A DNA stretch of 64,000 nt from Dissulfurirhabdus thermomarina (lineage in GTDB: Bacteria; Desulfobacterota; Dissulfuribacteria; Dissulfuribacterales; Dissulfurirhabdaceae). Positions 35,103 through 47,144 of this stretch are shown piece by piece. Under the pieces are notes generated by a model. The model ran no database searches. It saw nothing but the letters and a program-made list of their open reading frames with translations, and was not told where the DNA came from. Position 1 is the stretch's first letter. The number at the start of each line of letters is the position of its first letter. Position numbers and translations under genes: made by a program. The stretch lies in the NCBI RefSeq assembly GCF_012979235.1, contig NZ_JAATWC010000012.1, forward strand, positions 1 to 64,000, given 5' to 3'.

Positions 35103-35711
35103 GTGGCCACGGAGACCTTCCAGGATCCGGCCTTTCCGGCGCTGCTGGAGGAGTCCGTCCGGATCCACGGCCACCTCTGCCCGGGGCAGGTGCTCGGGGT
35201 CCGGCTGGCCATGCTGGGCCTCCGGCTCATCGGCGTCGCGGATCCGAAGGGGGCCGACCGGAAGTCCTTCGTGGTGGTGGTGGAGATCGACCGCTGCGCC
35301 ACCGACGCCATCCAGTCCGTCACCGGCTGTTCCCTGGGCAAGCGATCCCTCCGGTGGATGGACTACGGGGTCATGGCCGCCACCTTCGTCCGGACCGACA
35401 CGGGGGCGGCGTGGCGCGTGGTGGCGCGCGAGGAGGCCCGAGACCTGGCCGCGCGTTACTGCCCCGAGATCGACGACAAGTACTGCCGCCAGCTCGAGGC
35501 CTACAAACGGATGCCCGACGCGGAGCTCTTCCGCGTCCAGGAGGTGGAGGTGACGCTTCCGGAGTGCGACCTCCCCGGTCGTCCCCTGCGCCGTGTCCAA
35601 TGCGCGGGCTGCGGCGACTACGTCCAGGACTGCCGCGACGTCGCCGTGGACGGGCGGGTGCTCTGCCGGGCCTGCGCCCACGGCGGCTACTACCGGGTCA
35701 AGGCGGGCTAG
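35103..35711 (+). CDS. FmdE family protein with C-terminal zinc finger
   Basis: The 202-residue protein has the FmdE N-terminal domain (HGHLCPGQVLGVRLAMLGL; ATDAIQSVTGCSLGKRSL with conserved Cys) and a C-terminal CAGC...CRAC zinc pair. FmdE proteins go with molybdenum or tungsten formylmethanofuran/formate dehydrogenases, but their chemistry is unsolved. The next gene binds molybdopterin, which fits. GTG start. Confidence 0.88.
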   Translation: MATETFQDPAFPALLEESVRIHGHLCPGQVLGVRLAMLGLRLIGVADPKGADRKSFVVVVEIDRCATDAIQSVTGCSLGKRSLRWMDYGVMAATFVRTDTGAAWRVVAREEARDLAARYCPEIDDKYCRQLEAYKRMPDAELFRVQEVEVTLPECDLPGRPLRRVQCAGCGDYVQDCRDVAVDGRVLCRACAHGGYYRVKAG

Positions 35712-35753
35712 GGCGCCGGCCGGCGGGCGGGGTCCAAGGAGGCACGAAGAACC

Positions 35754-36785
35754 ATGGCCATGAAGAAGGTGCGGGTGGAGGAGGCGGTGGGCATGGTGCT
35801 CCCGCACGACCTCACGGAGATCCGGCCCGGCGGGGTGAAGGGGCCCGCCTTCCGAAAGGGCCACGTGGTCACCGAGGCCGACATCCCCCACCTGAAGCGC
35901 ATCGGGAAGAACCACGTCTACGTCCTCGAGCTCGGCCCCGAAGAGCTGCACGAGGACGAGGCCGCCCTCCTCATGGCCGAGGCCGTGGCCGGGGAGGGGG
36001 TGGAGTACGACCGCCGGCCATCGGAGGGGAAGGTGGGCTTCCGGGCCACCCGGGAGGGCCTCCTGGAGGTGGACCGGGAGGGGCTCCTGGCCTTGAACCT
36101 CCTCGGCGACGTGATGCTCGCCACCCGGCACACCCACACCGTGGTCCGGCCCGGGGAGCCCCTGGGCGCCGGCCGGGCCATCCCCCTGGTGGTGCCCCGG
36201 TCCGTGGTGGACCGGGCGGTGGCCGTGGCCCGGGAGCGCGGGGGGCTCCTCCGCGTCCGGCCCTGGGTGATCCGATCCGCCGCCGTGGTGGTGACGGGGC
36301 AGGAGGTCTTCGAGGGCCGCATCCGCGACGCCTTCGGCCCGGTGCTCACGGACAAGCTCCGGCGGTTCGGGGTGGAGGTCCGATCGGTGCGGCTCGCCCC
36401 GGACGACGTCGGCGCCATCCGGGCCGAGATCGAGCGGGCCCTGGCCGCCGGCGCCGGCTTGGTCTTCTGCACCGGGGGCATGTCCGTGGACCCGGACGAC
36501 GTCACCCGGACGGCCATCCGGGAGGCGGGGGCCACCGACGTGGTCTACGGCTCGCCGGTGCTCCCCGGGGCCATGTTCCTCGCGGCCCGCATCGGCGAGG
36601 TCCCGGTCCTGGGGATCCCGGCCTGCGGCATGTATTTCCGGACCACGGTGCTCGACCTGGTGCTCCCCCGGGTGCTCGCCGGCGACCGGCTCACCCGGGC
36701 CGACATCGCGGCCCTCGGCCACGGCGGCTTCTGCCTCGGGTGCAAGCCGTGCCGGTATCCGGTCTGCCCCTTCGGGAAGGGATGA
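35754..36785 (+). CDS. molybdopterin-binding (MoCF) domain protein with C-terminal Cys cluster
   Basis: The 343-residue protein resembles MoeA/CinA-type proteins: a beta-rich N-terminal half and a MoCF domain (about 175-325: AVVVTGQEVFEGRI, LVFCTGGMSVDPDDVTRTAI, VLGIPACGMYFRTTV). The tail CLGCKPCRYPVC is a CX2CX2CX3C motif that could bind an Fe-S cluster or zinc and is not part of ordinary MoeA. It likely helps mature or signal molybdenum/tungsten cofactor status together with FmdE. Start 35754 or 35760. Confidence 0.85.
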   Translation: MAMKKVRVEEAVGMVLPHDLTEIRPGGVKGPAFRKGHVVTEADIPHLKRIGKNHVYVLELGPEELHEDEAALLMAEAVAGEGVEYDRRPSEGKVGFRATREGLLEVDREGLLALNLLGDVMLATRHTHTVVRPGEPLGAGRAIPLVVPRSVVDRAVAVARERGGLLRVRPWVIRSAAVVVTGQEVFEGRIRDAFGPVLTDKLRRFGVEVRSVRLAPDDVGAIRAEIERALAAGAGLVFCTGGMSVDPDDVTRTAIREAGATDVVYGSPVLPGAMFLAARIGEVPVLGIPACGMYFRTTVLDLVLPRVLAGDRLTRADIAALGHGGFCLGCKPCRYPVCPFGKG

Positions 36786-36880
36786 GCGGCACTTGTGCCC
36801 GAATCTTGCATGAGCGGATGACCGCCGGGCGGCGGTGACGGCCGCCCGGTGCGGCCCGGCGAGGGCCGAGGAGGATCGAG

Positions 36881-37180
36881 ATGTTCGTCCTCAGCAACTT
36901 TCTCGCGGCGCTGGCCTCGGTGGTGGACGTGGCGCTCACCCTCTACATGTGGGTGCTCATCGTCGCGGCCCTGGTCTCCTGGGTGAACCCGGACCCGTAC
37001 AACCCCGTGGTCCGTTTCCTCTACGGCGCCACCGAGCCCCTGCTCGCCCGGGTGCGCCGGGCCCTCCGGCTCCAGTTCGGCGGGGTGGATCTCTCCCCCA
37101 TGGTCGTGATCCTCGCCATCATCTTCCTCCGGAGCTTCCTGGTGCCCACCCTGCAGCAGCTGGCACTCCAACTTCGATGA
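36881..37180 (+). CDS. yggT: YggT family membrane protein
   Basis: The 99-residue protein has two hydrophobic segments flanking the YggT motif SWVNPDPYNPVVRFLYGATEPLLARVR. The family is implicated in membrane or division processes and often precedes divIVA-like genes, as here. A GAGGAGG ribosome site precedes the ATG. The gap upstream holds a hairpin (CCGGGCGGC/GCCGCCCGG near 36829-36850) that may end the previous transcript. Confidence 0.9.
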   Translation: MFVLSNFLAALASVVDVALTLYMWVLIVAALVSWVNPDPYNPVVRFLYGATEPLLARVRRALRLQFGGVDLSPMVVILAIIFLRSFLVPTLQQLALQLR

Positions 37181-37190
37181 GAGGTGCCCC

Positions 37191-38033
37191 ATGAGCCTGA
37201 CACCCAGCGACATCCTGCAACGGCGGTTCCCCAAGCGGTTCCGCGGCTACGACCCGGCGGAGGTCGACGCCTTCCTGGAGGAGGTGGCCCGGGCCCTCAC
37301 CGACGCGGTCCGCGAGCAGAACGCCCTCAAGGACCGGGTCGCGGCCTACAAGGCCCAGCTCGTGGCGCTGCGGAAGCAGGAACGGGAGCTCAGGGGGGCC
37401 CTCACCTCCGCCCACCGCCTGGCGGAAGACATGAAGGCCCAGGCCGAGCGCGATGCCGAGCTCACCCTGGAGCGGGCCCGGCTGGACGCCGACCGGGTGG
37501 TGGAGGAACGCCGCCGGGAGCTCTTCCAGATCGAGGAGGAGATCCGGGGCCTCCGCCGCCTCCGCCGCGAGGCGCTGCTCCGGATCCGGGGCGAACTGGA
37601 ACACTACCTCGCGCTCCTCGAGCAGGGGGAGACCCTGGAAGGGCCGGCCGAGACGCCCGAGGCGGACGAGGCCCGGGTGCCGGACGTGGCCCCGGACGCC
37701 CCGCCGCCGGAGTTCTTCGACCTGGGGGCGAGCCTCGGGACGGGATCGGCCGGGGCGGAGGACGTCGGAACGGACAGGACCGAGGCGCTCGACTTCGGCC
37801 TCGAGCCCGAGGCGCCGGAGGCCCCGGCGGAGGCCGCCGGGGAGGCGGTATTCCTCGAGACGTCCCCGGCGGAGGCCGCCGCGGGCACCGGGGAGCCGGC
37901 CGCCGACGCCGGGAAGGCGGAGAAGGACGCAGGAGAACCCCGGGGGGGCGACACCCCGGAGGCCATGGCGGGGACGGAGCCGGAGGACGTGGCAGACCCC
38001 GCGGCCGCGGCCCGGGCCGCCGCCTCGTCCTAG
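37191..38033 (+). CDS. DivIVA-domain protein
   Basis: The 280-residue protein starts with a DivIVA domain (SLTPSDILQRRFPKRFRGYDPAEVDAFLEEVA), continues as a long coiled coil to about residue 145, and ends in an acidic Ala/Glu/Pro-rich tail. DivIVA proteins sense membrane curvature at poles and septa. In a polar-flagellated cell it could mark poles; this is inference. It follows yggT by ten bases and its stop overlaps the nadC stop on the other strand. Confidence 0.87.
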   Translation: MSLTPSDILQRRFPKRFRGYDPAEVDAFLEEVARALTDAVREQNALKDRVAAYKAQLVALRKQERELRGALTSAHRLAEDMKAQAERDAELTLERARLDADRVVEERRRELFQIEEEIRGLRRLRREALLRIRGELEHYLALLEQGETLEGPAETPEADEARVPDVAPDAPPPEFFDLGASLGTGSAGAEDVGTDRTEALDFGLEPEAPEAPAEAAGEAVFLETSPAEAAAGTGEPAADAGKAEKDAGEPRGGDTPEAMAGTEPEDVADPAAAARAAASS

Positions 38034-38938
38034 TCGGACCGGCCCGCCGAAACCACCCGGAGGCTCAGGTCCCGCGCCCGGGCCGAGTGGGTGAGGGCCC
38101 CCACCGAGACGCAGTCCACCCCGGTCTCCGCGATCCGGCGGACCGTCTCGAGGGTGACGCCCCCCGAGGCCTCGAGGAGTACCCCCGGCCGCCGGGCCCG
38201 GGCCACCCGCACCGCCTCGGCCAGCATCCCCACCTCCATGTTGTCCAGGAGCACCGCGTCCGCCCCGGCGTCGAGGGCCGCCCGGAGCTGGTCCAGGTCC
38301 GCCGCTTCCACCTCCACCTTCAGGGTGTGCGGGGCCCCGGCCCGGGCCCGGGCCACGGCCTCGGCCACGGAGCCGCCGCAGGCCGCGATGTGGTTGTCCT
38401 TGACGAGGATGCCGTCGAAGAGGCCGAAACGGTGGTTGTGGCCGCCGCCGGCCCGGACGGCGTACTTCTCCAGCAGCCGGAGGCCCGGGGTGGTCTTCCG
38501 GGTGTCGAGGATGCGGGCCGGGAGCCCCGCCACCGCCGCGACATAGGCCCGGGTGAGGGTGGCGATGCCGCAGAGGCGCTGGAGGAAGTTCAGGGCGGTC
38601 CGTTCCGCCTCCAGGATGGCGGCCAGGCGCCCCCGGACCCGGAGAAGGACCGTTCCCGCCGCGGCCTCGGCCCCCTCCGCGACGCGGCGGTCCACCACCG
38701 CCGCGGGGTCCCGGAGGCGGAAGGCCGCCTCGGCCGCGAAGAGACCGGCCGCCACCACGGGCTCCTTGGCCACGATCTCGGCGGTGCCCGCGGCCGCCGG
38801 GTCCACGGTGAGGCCGGTGGTGAGGTCGCCGGGGCCGAGGTCCTCGGCCAGGGCCGCCGCCACCACGGCCCGGACCCCTTCCGGCTCCGGGGGGCGGAGC
38901 CGATCCGCGCGGGGGCCTTCGGCGGCGGTCCGGCTCAC
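38030..38938 (-). CDS. nadC: nicotinate-nucleotide pyrophosphorylase (carboxylating)
   Basis: The 302-residue protein makes nicotinate mononucleotide from quinolinate and PRPP in NAD synthesis. Motifs: EDLGPGDLTT, ALNFLQRLCGIATLTR, ILDTRKTTPGLRLLEKYAV, GGGHNHRFGLFDGILVKDNH, VEVEAADLDQL, VLLDNM and SGGVTLE. It lies three bases downstream of valS in the same direction. Confidence 0.96.
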   Translation of the reverse strand: MSRTAAEGPRADRLRPPEPEGVRAVVAAALAEDLGPGDLTTGLTVDPAAAGTAEIVAKEPVVAAGLFAAEAAFRLRDPAAVVDRRVAEGAEAAAGTVLLRVRGRLAAILEAERTALNFLQRLCGIATLTRAYVAAVAGLPARILDTRKTTPGLRLLEKYAVRAGGGHNHRFGLFDGILVKDNHIAACGGSVAEAVARARAGAPHTLKVEVEAADLDQLRAALDAGADAVLLDNMEVGMLAEAVRVARARRPGVLLEASGGVTLETVRRIAETGVDCVSVGALTHSARARDLSLRVVSAGRSD

Positions 38939-38942
38939 CGGT

Positions 38943-41612
38943 TCACCCCGAAAGCGCCGCCAACCGTTCCCGGTGGACGGCGATCTTGGCGAGCCGGGCC
39001 TCGAAGCGGGTGACCTTTTCCCGCTCCTTGGCCACCACCTCCGCCGGCGCCCGGGAGAGGAAGTTCTCGTTGGCGAGCTTGGCCCGGGTCTTTTCGAGTT
39101 CCCGCTCCAGCTTGGCCGTCTCCTTGTCGAGCTTTCGGAGTTCCTCTCCCACGTCCACGAGCCCCTCCAGCGGGATGAAGAGCTCGACGTCCTCGAGGAT
39201 CACCGTGGCGGCCCCCGTGGGGCGCTCGGCCCCGCCGGCCAGCCGCTCCAGCCGTTCCACCCGGGCCAGGGCCCGGACGGCCCCGGCCTGGTCGGCGAGG
39301 AGGGCCTCCATGGTCTCGGAGTGGGGCGCGGCGAGCACCTGGATCCGCGCCCCCGGGTGGATGCCGAGTTCCGCCCGGGCGTTGCGGATCCCGGTCACCA
39401 CGGCCTGGAGGCGCTCGATGCGGGCCTCGGCCTCCGGGTCGTGCCACTCGGGCCGGGCCTCGGGGTAGGGGGCCTCGGCGGCGAAACCCCGGTCGCCGGG
39501 GAGATGGTGCCAGAGCTCCTCCGTCACGAAGGGCATGAAGGGGTGGAGGAGGCGCAGCGACCGGTCCAGGACGGCCAGGGCCGCGGCCCGGGCCGAGGCG
39601 GTCCGTTCCGGTTCCGCCCCCGAGAAGGCGGGCTTGGCGAGCTCCAGGTACCAGTCGCAGAACTCGTGCCAGAAGAACTGGTACAGGGTACGGGCCGCCA
39701 CGTCGAAGTCGAAGGCGTCGAGGGCCGAGCGGACCTCTCGGGTCACCGCGTCCAGGCGCGAGAGGATCCAGCGTTCCGGGAGGCCCGGCAGATCCTCGGC
39801 CGCTCCCGGCTCCCCCGGGTGCGTTCCGTCCAGGTTGGCGAGCACCAGGCGCGCCGCGTTCCAGACCTTGTTCACGAAGTGCCGGTAGCCCTCGATCCGG
39901 TCCTCGGCCAGCTTGATGTCGCGGCCCTGGGCGGCGAAGGCGGCCAGGGTGAACCGGACTGCGTCGGTACCGTAGCGCTCCATGATGGTCAGGGGATCGA
40001 TGACGTTCCCCTTGGACTTGCTCATCTTCTGCCCCTCGGCGTCGCGCACCAGGGCATGGAGGTAGACGGTGCGGAAGGGGACCTCCCCCATGAAGTGGAG
40101 GCCCATCATCATCATCCGGGCCACCCAGAAGAAGAGGATGTCGAAGCTGGTGACCAGGACCGAGGTCGGGTAGAAGACCTCGAGTTCCGGCGTCCGGTCG
40201 GGCCACCCGAGGGTGGAGAAGGGCCAGAGGGCCGAGCTGAACCAGGTGTCGAGGACGTCGGTCTCCTGCGCAAGCTCCCCGCCGCAGCTCGGGCAGCGCT
40301 CCGGCGTCTCGCGGGCCACCACCACCTTCCCGCAGCCTTGGCAGGTCCAGGCGGGGATGCGGTGCCCCCACCAGATCTGGCGGGAGATGCACCAGTCCCG
40401 GATGTTCGTCATCCATTCCTCGTAGGTGCGCTCCCAGGAGGGGGGGACGATCCGCGTCCGCCCCTCGCGCACGGCACGGAGCGCCCGTTCGGCCAGCGGC
40501 CCCACCCGGACGAACCACTGCTTCGACAGGTACGGTTCCACCACGGTCTTGCACCGGTAGCAGCCGCCCACCGCGTGGGCATGGGGCTCCTCCTTCTCGA
40601 GGAGCCCGGCGGCGGCGAGGTCCTCGAGGACCCGCCGCCTGGCCTCGTAGCGGTCGAGGCCCCGGTACGGCCCGGCGGCCTCGGTGGTCCGGGCGTCCTC
40701 GTCGAGGACGGTCACCGAGGGGAGGTCGTGGCGTCGGCCCATCTCGAAGTCGTTGAAGTCGTGGGCGGGGGTGACCTTCACGGCCCCCGTGCCGAAGGCC
40801 GGGTCCACGGCCGGGTCGGCGATGACCGGTATGAGCCGGTCCAGGAGGGGCAGCCGCACCCGGCGGCCGACGATGTGCCGGTAGCGGGCGTCGTCGGGGT
40901 GGACCGCCACCGCGGTGTCGCCGAGCAGGGTCTCGGGCCGGGTGGTGGCCACCACCACGTGGCCCTCCCCGTCGGCCAGGGGGTAGCGGATGTGCCAGAG
41001 GCGTCCCTCGGCGGGCTCGTGTTCCACCTCGATGTCGGCCAGGGCCGTGTGGCACCTCGGGCACCAGTTGATGATGTAGTCGCCCTTGTAGACGAGGCCC
41101 TCCTCGTAGAGCCGCACGAAGACCTCACGGACGGCCCGCGAGAGGCCCTCGTCCATGGTGAAGCGCTCCCGCGACCAGTCGCAGGAACAGCCGAGGCGCT
41201 TGAGCTGCTCGATGATGGTGCCGCCGGAGCGGGCCTTCCACTGCCAGACCCGCTCGATGAAGCGCTCGCGGCCGAGGTCGTGGCGCGTCAGCCCCTCCTC
41301 GGCCAGTTGCCGCTCCACCACGTTCTGGGTGGCGATGCCCGCGTGGTCCGTGCCCGGGATCCACACCGTGTTGTAGCCGTCCATCCGCTTGTAGCGGACC
41401 AGGATGTCCTGGAGGGTGTTGTTCAGGGCGTGGCCGATGTGAAGGACCCCCGTGACGTTGGGCGGGGGGATCACCATGGAGAAGGCGGGCCGGCCCGGTT
41501 CCATGCGGGCCTCGAAGATCCGGGCCTCCTGCCAGGCCGCGGACCAGCGCGGCTCGACGTCGTGGAACTCGTAGGCCTTGGGCAGGGGGGATGGGGCGGC
41601 CTCGGGGGGCAT
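38943..41612 (-). CDS. valS: valyl-tRNA synthetase
   Basis: The 889-residue class I synthetase has the HIGH motif ([14 protein letters not shown], about 55), the editing domain, KMSKS in [16 protein letters not shown], a helical anticodon domain and the C-terminal coiled-coil arm typical of ValS. AAAGGAG precedes the ATG. Repeat copy B stands 27 bases upstream, so the promoter must be inside or beyond it. tRNA-Val is encoded at 63.0 kb. Confidence 0.97.
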   Translation of the reverse strand: MPPEAAPSPLPKAYEFHDVEPRWSAAWQEARIFEARMEPGRPAFSMVIPPPNVTGVLHIGHALNNTLQDILVRYKRMDGYNTVWIPGTDHAGIATQNVVERQLAEEGLTRHDLGRERFIERVWQWKARSGGTIIEQLKRLGCSCDWSRERFTMDEGLSRAVREVFVRLYEEGLVYKGDYIINWCPRCHTALADIEVEHEPAEGRLWHIRYPLADGEGHVVVATTRPETLLGDTAVAVHPDDARYRHIVGRRVRLPLLDRLIPVIADPAVDPAFGTGAVKVTPAHDFNDFEMGRRHDLPSVTVLDEDARTTEAAGPYRGLDRYEARRRVLEDLAAAGLLEKEEPHAHAVGGCYRCKTVVEPYLSKQWFVRVGPLAERALRAVREGRTRIVPPSWERTYEEWMTNIRDWCISRQIWWGHRIPAWTCQGCGKVVVARETPERCPSCGGELAQETDVLDTWFSSALWPFSTLGWPDRTPELEVFYPTSVLVTSFDILFFWVARMMMMGLHFMGEVPFRTVYLHALVRDAEGQKMSKSKGNVIDPLTIMERYGTDAVRFTLAAFAAQGRDIKLAEDRIEGYRHFVNKVWNAARLVLANLDGTHPGEPGAAEDLPGLPERWILSRLDAVTREVRSALDAFDFDVAARTLYQFFWHEFCDWYLELAKPAFSGAEPERTASARAAALAVLDRSLRLLHPFMPFVTEELWHHLPGDRGFAAEAPYPEARPEWHDPEAEARIERLQAVVTGIRNARAELGIHPGARIQVLAAPHSETMEALLADQAGAVRALARVERLERLAGGAERPTGAATVILEDVELFIPLEGLVDVGEELRKLDKETAKLERELEKTRAKLANENFLSRAPAEVVAKEREKVTRFEARLAKIAVHRERLAALSG

Positions 41613-41639
41613 CTGGGGCTACTCCTTTCTCGATCGCGA

Positions 41640-41789
41640 TCGATGGCGCCGCAAAAACGCGCGGGCTTCAGATGCTCTCGTCATTGCGGCGTACCGTAGA
41701 GTACGCCTCATTCCTCGACATCCTCGCGCCTTGCATTTGGCGGTTCTTGCTGAGCCATCCACTCAGAGGCCTTTTTGCGAGGCCATCGA
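41640..41789. repeat. 150-bp palindromic intergenic repeat, full copy B
   Basis: The ends are inverted repeats matching at 18 of 21 positions (TCGATGGC..CGCAAAAA outward from both sides). The centre has its own perfect inverted repeat GCGTAC-N6-GTACGC. Copies C (43598-43750) and D (47001-47144) share the core, for example GAGCCATC near the right side. It lies between valS and the divergent PilZ gene in a 468-base gap; the rest of that gap (41790-41985) shows nothing else. Confidence 0.75.
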
Positions 41790-41988
41790 GATTGCCGGGG
41801 GGCGGCGCCGTCCGAACCGCCCGCACGGCGGCGGTTCCAGGCGCGCTCCGCTCGTCGTGGTGCGGTCTTTCCGCCTGGGGCGCCTTTCGACCCCGCATTC
41901 CTCCGGGGAGGTCCCCGGCACGGTTCAGGCCCTGCAAAATAGCCCCGGGGGGGCGGATTGACAAGCTTCGCGCGGGTAGGGAAGGGCG

Positions 41989-42017
41989 TTGACATAAAAG
42001 AACATATTATTTTTAAT
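41989..42017 (+). promoter_or_regulatory. strong sigma70 promoter of the PilZ gene
   Basis: Perfect TTGACA, 17 bases, TTTAAT inside an AT-rich stretch, 63 bases before the PilZ-protein ATG. A second TTGACA at 41958 has no matching -10. Confidence 0.8.
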
Positions 42018-42080
42018 GAAAAAATCCATCCGCCTCGGCTGCGCCGCCCGAGCGCCCATGTCCGCAAGGAGGACCGCCCC

Positions 42081-42494
42081 ATGCCCGAACGCCGCAAGAT
42101 GCCCCGCTACCCCCTCCAGCTCAGGGTCTACATGCCGGAATTCGACCGGTGGGGCCGGACCTCCGACGTGAGCATCGAGGGGTGCCACATCCACATCGAC
42201 GCCCCGGTCAGCGAGGGCCACGTCACCGACTTCATGATCGAGCTGCCCGTGGTGGGCACGGTGTGCCTCCAGGGCTACGTCCAGCACCACAATCCCGGCG
42301 AGGGCGGTTTCGGGATGCAGTTCGTCCAGGTCCGCTTCGCCGAGGAACAGGGCGAGTTCTACACCATCTTCGCCAACTTCCTGAAGTGCGTGCCGCATCT
42401 CGAAAAGATACGGGAGTACTACGACCGCCTGGTGGAGACGGGGCGCCTGCGCCGGTGCCTCCCGCCGGGCGGGGAGGGGGCCGCCGGCGGCTGA
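42081..42494 (+). CDS. PilZ-domain protein (cyclic di-GMP binding)
   Basis: The 137-residue protein is one PilZ domain: ERRKMPRYPLQLRVYM supplies the RxxxR motif and SDVSIEGCHIHID the D-x-S-x-x-G motif for cyclic di-GMP. The rest is a beta barrel and a C-terminal helix. The ATG at 42081 has AAGGAGG upstream. It stands alone, so its target is unknown; flagellar motor or pili (prepilin peptidase nearby) are candidates. Confidence 0.88.
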   Translation: MPERRKMPRYPLQLRVYMPEFDRWGRTSDVSIEGCHIHIDAPVSEGHVTDFMIELPVVGTVCLQGYVQHHNPGEGGFGMQFVQVRFAEEQGEFYTIFANFLKCVPHLEKIREYYDRLVETGRLRRCLPPGGEGAAGG

Positions 42495-42556
42495 GCCGCC
42501 CCGGCTGAAGCCGCCGTGCCCTTCGGCCGATAAGTATGGCAAGGAGGGCACCTGTC

Positions 42557-42760
42557 ATGGCCGTCTGGCGTTTCGCCGTGCAGTCCGACCAGGTCCGGAT
42601 GGGCAACCGGCGGCGGCGCGCGCTCACCCGCGACGGCTGCAACGAACCCTTCAAGGGGCGCTTCTGGTGCCCGGCCCGGCGTTGGTTCCGGACCGAGCCC
42701 TGCCCCTTCGAAAGCCGCGACGAGTGCGCCAACTTCCGGGCCATGTGCGGCCGTCTCTGA
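42557..42760 (+). CDS. small Cys- and Arg-rich protein, unknown
   Basis: The 67-residue protein has five Cys (DGC, FWC, EPC, DEC, AMC) and many Arg, suggesting a small metal-binding or nucleic-acid-binding protein. The second ATG at 42557 is preferred because AAGGAGG precedes it; the first (42536) has no site. I do not recognise a family. Confidence 0.6.
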   Translation: MAVWRFAVQSDQVRMGNRRRRALTRDGCNEPFKGRFWCPARRWFRTEPCPFESRDECANFRAMCGRL

Positions 42761-42816
42761 GACCCGGCCCCACCCCGGGCCCGGGAGAGCGCCCTCTCCG
42801 CATCCTGGAGCCCTGA

Positions 42817-43593
42817 GTGGAACGAGCCGCACCGGTCCTTTTCGCCTTCGCCTTCGGGGCCTGCCTCGGCAGCTTCGCCAACGTCTGCATCCACCGGCTG
42901 CCCGCCGGGGCCTCCATCGTGCGCCCCCCCTCCGCGTGCCCCGCCTGCGGCCACGCCATCGCCTGGTGGGAGAACGTGCCGCTGTTGAGCTTCGTGTTCC
43001 TCCGGGGGCGGTGCCGGGGGTGCGGGGGCCGCATCTCGTGGCGCTACCCCGCGGTGGAGATCCTGTGTGGGGTCCTCGGCGCGGCCCTGTGGCTGCGCTT
43101 CGGCCCCACCCCGGCCCTGGCCGCCTACGGCCTCTTCTGCCTGGGGCTCGTGGTGGTGGCCTTCATCGACCTCGAGCACCGGATCATCCCGGACGTGGTC
43201 TCCCTGCCGGGCATCGCGGCGGGGCTCCTCGCCTCGCCGTGGCTGCCGGGGCTCTCCTGGATCGACGCCGTGCTGGGGGCGCTGGCCGGCGGGGGGATCC
43301 TCTACCTCGTGGCCTGGGGCTATTACCTCGCCACAGGCCGCCTCGGCATGGGCGGCGGCGACATCAAGCTGCTCGCCATGATCGGGGCCTTCCTCGGGTG
43401 GCAGGCGCTCCCCGTGGTGATCTTTTTGAGCGCGGCCGCGGGGGCCGTGGCGGGGCTCGCCGCCATGGCGGCCCGGGGCGGCGACCGGTACATGGCCATC
43501 CCCTATGGGCCCTTCCTGGCCGCCGCCGCCGTGGTGGCGCTCTTCCGGGGGCCCGAGCTCATGGCCTGGTACCTGGGGCTCTTGGGGGGGTGA
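42817..43593 (+). CDS. pilD: prepilin peptidase / N-methyltransferase
   Basis: The 258-residue membrane protein has the N-terminal methyltransferase part with CPACG and CRGCG zinc pairs and GSFANVCIHRLP, and the aspartyl protease part with the two catalytic Asp in VAFIDLEHRIIPD and GMGGGDIKLLAMIG. It cleaves and N-methylates type IV pilin-like precursors. GTG start with GGAG upstream. No pilin gene is in the window. Confidence 0.93.
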   Translation: MERAAPVLFAFAFGACLGSFANVCIHRLPAGASIVRPPSACPACGHAIAWWENVPLLSFVFLRGRCRGCGGRISWRYPAVEILCGVLGAALWLRFGPTPALAAYGLFCLGLVVVAFIDLEHRIIPDVVSLPGIAAGLLASPWLPGLSWIDAVLGALAGGGILYLVAWGYYLATGRLGMGGGDIKLLAMIGAFLGWQALPVVIFLSAAAGAVAGLAAMAARGGDRYMAIPYGPFLAAAAVVALFRGPELMAWYLGLLGG

Positions 43594-43597
43594 AGGC

Positions 43598-43750
43598 CTG
43601 GCGTCACAAAAAGGTCGCGGCCTGCCGCGGTGCTCCGGATGCTCTCATCACTGCGGCGGCGCCAACCACGCCGGGTTTCTCGCGATGGTCACGCCTTGTC
43701 CTTGGTGATTCTCACCGAGCCATCCACTCGGCGGCTTTTCGGGCAACAAG
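43598..43750. repeat. palindromic intergenic repeat, copy C
   Basis: It shares with copy B the left end TGGCGTCACAAAAA, the segment GGATGCTCTCATCACTGCGGCG and the segment CCGAGCCATCCACTCGGCGGC. It starts five bases after the pilD stop and reaches the promoter of the next gene. Confidence 0.68.
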
Positions 43751-43757
43751 TGGTTTC

Positions 43758-43766
43758 TGGTATAAT
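43758..43766 (+). promoter_or_regulatory. extended -10 promoter of the hybrid histidine kinase
   Basis: TGGTATAAT combines a TGN extension with a perfect TATAAT, 22 bases before the ATG. No good -35 hexamer is seen; the right end of repeat copy C occupies that place. Confidence 0.6.
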
Positions 43767-43788
43767 ATTTAGGGGTGATATTAACGAG

Positions 43789-46127
<2,339 letters not shown>

Positions 46128-46131
<4 letters not shown>

Positions 46132-46871
46132 CCCGTCTCCGCCCCGGCGAGGCCCGCGGCGGCCCTGAGCGCCGCCACCTCGGCCGGCTCCAGCGGGCGC
46201 CAGGCCCCGGGCGGGAGGTCGCCCAGGGCGAGGGGCCCCATGGCGACCCGGACGAGGCGGGTCACCGGGTGGCCCACCGCCTCGCACATGAGGCGGATCT
46301 GCCGCTTCCGCCCCTCCTTGAGAATCACCTCCAGGACCGACGCCCGGCGCGTGCCGCCCACCCGGCGTACCCGGCACGGCAGCGTCCGGCCGCCCTCGAT
46401 CTCCACGCCGGCGGCCAGCCGCCCGAGGTCGTCCCGGGAGGGGCGCCCCCGGACCGTGACGAGGTAGGTCTTGTCCACCTTGAAGCGCGGGTGGAGGAGC
46501 CGGTGGGCCAGGGCGCCGTCGTTGGTGCACAGCAGCAGCCCCTCGCTGTCGAGGTCCAGGCGCCCCACCGGGAAGACCCGGGCCTTCACCCCCCGGAGGA
46601 GGCCCCGCACCGTGGGGCGGCCGAAGGGGTCGCGGAGGGTGGTCAGCACCCCCCGCGGCTTGTGGAGCAGGATGTAGACCGGGGCGGGCCCGGGGGCCAC
46701 GGGCCGCCCGTCCACCGTCACGGACTGGGCCCCTGGGATCACCCGGGTCCCGAGCGTGGTGACCGCCACGCCGTCCACGGCCACCCGCCCCTGGCGGATG
46801 AGCTCCTCCGCCGCCCGGCGGGAGGCGACCCCCGCGTCGGCGAGGTATTTCTGGAGTCGAACCGGTTCCAT
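46128..46871 (-). CDS. rRNA pseudouridine synthase (RsuA/RluB family)
   Basis: The 247-residue protein has an S4 RNA-binding domain (MEPVRLQKYLADAGVASRRAAEELIRQG is its start) and the catalytic domain with Asp in GRLDLDSEGLLLCTNDG, HKPRGVLTT, KTYLVTV and EGRKRQIRLMCEAVGHPV. RluB (23S rRNA) is the likeliest. Its stop overlaps the kinase stop by four bases on the opposite strand. Confidence 0.92.
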
Positions 46872-46927
46872 CCAGGGCGCTCGGGCCCGCCGCCGGGCGC
46901 CGGCGGCGTTCCCCGCGGCGGGCGGAG

Positions 46928-46956
46928 GTTGTATGCCTGGATCCGTGGGCGTTCAA
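46928..46956 (-). promoter_or_regulatory. promoter of the pseudouridine synthase gene
   Basis: Minus-strand TTGAAC, 17 bases, TACAAC, 57 bases before the ATG. Confidence 0.55.
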
Positions 46957-47000
46957 GGACGGGCCAGATCCAAGGCGGCAATAAAGTATATCGACGAGTT

Positions 47001-47144
47001 GATGACGTCGCGACAATCGCCAATGACGACATCGCGTCCCATCGCGCGGCGCACCATAAAGTACGCCTCGTTCCTCGCGATGGTCGGCCTTGTCCTTGGC
47101 GGTTCCCACCGAGCCATCCTCGCCCAGAAGGCGGCCCGTCATCG
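47001..47144. repeat. palindromic intergenic repeat, copy D
   Basis: The ends are GATGACG and CGTCATC (perfect inverted repeat). The interior shares AGTACGCCTC.TTCCTCG with copy B and TTGTCCTTGG and CCGAGCCATCC with copy C. It lies in the 447-base gap between the pseudouridine synthase gene and cbiD. Confidence 0.68.

Noticed and set aside
41668-41964. Short frame within and beside repeat copy B whose translation resembles frames in copies C and D
   Set aside because: The similarity comes from the repeated DNA. There is no ribosome site and the reading frame shifts between copies.
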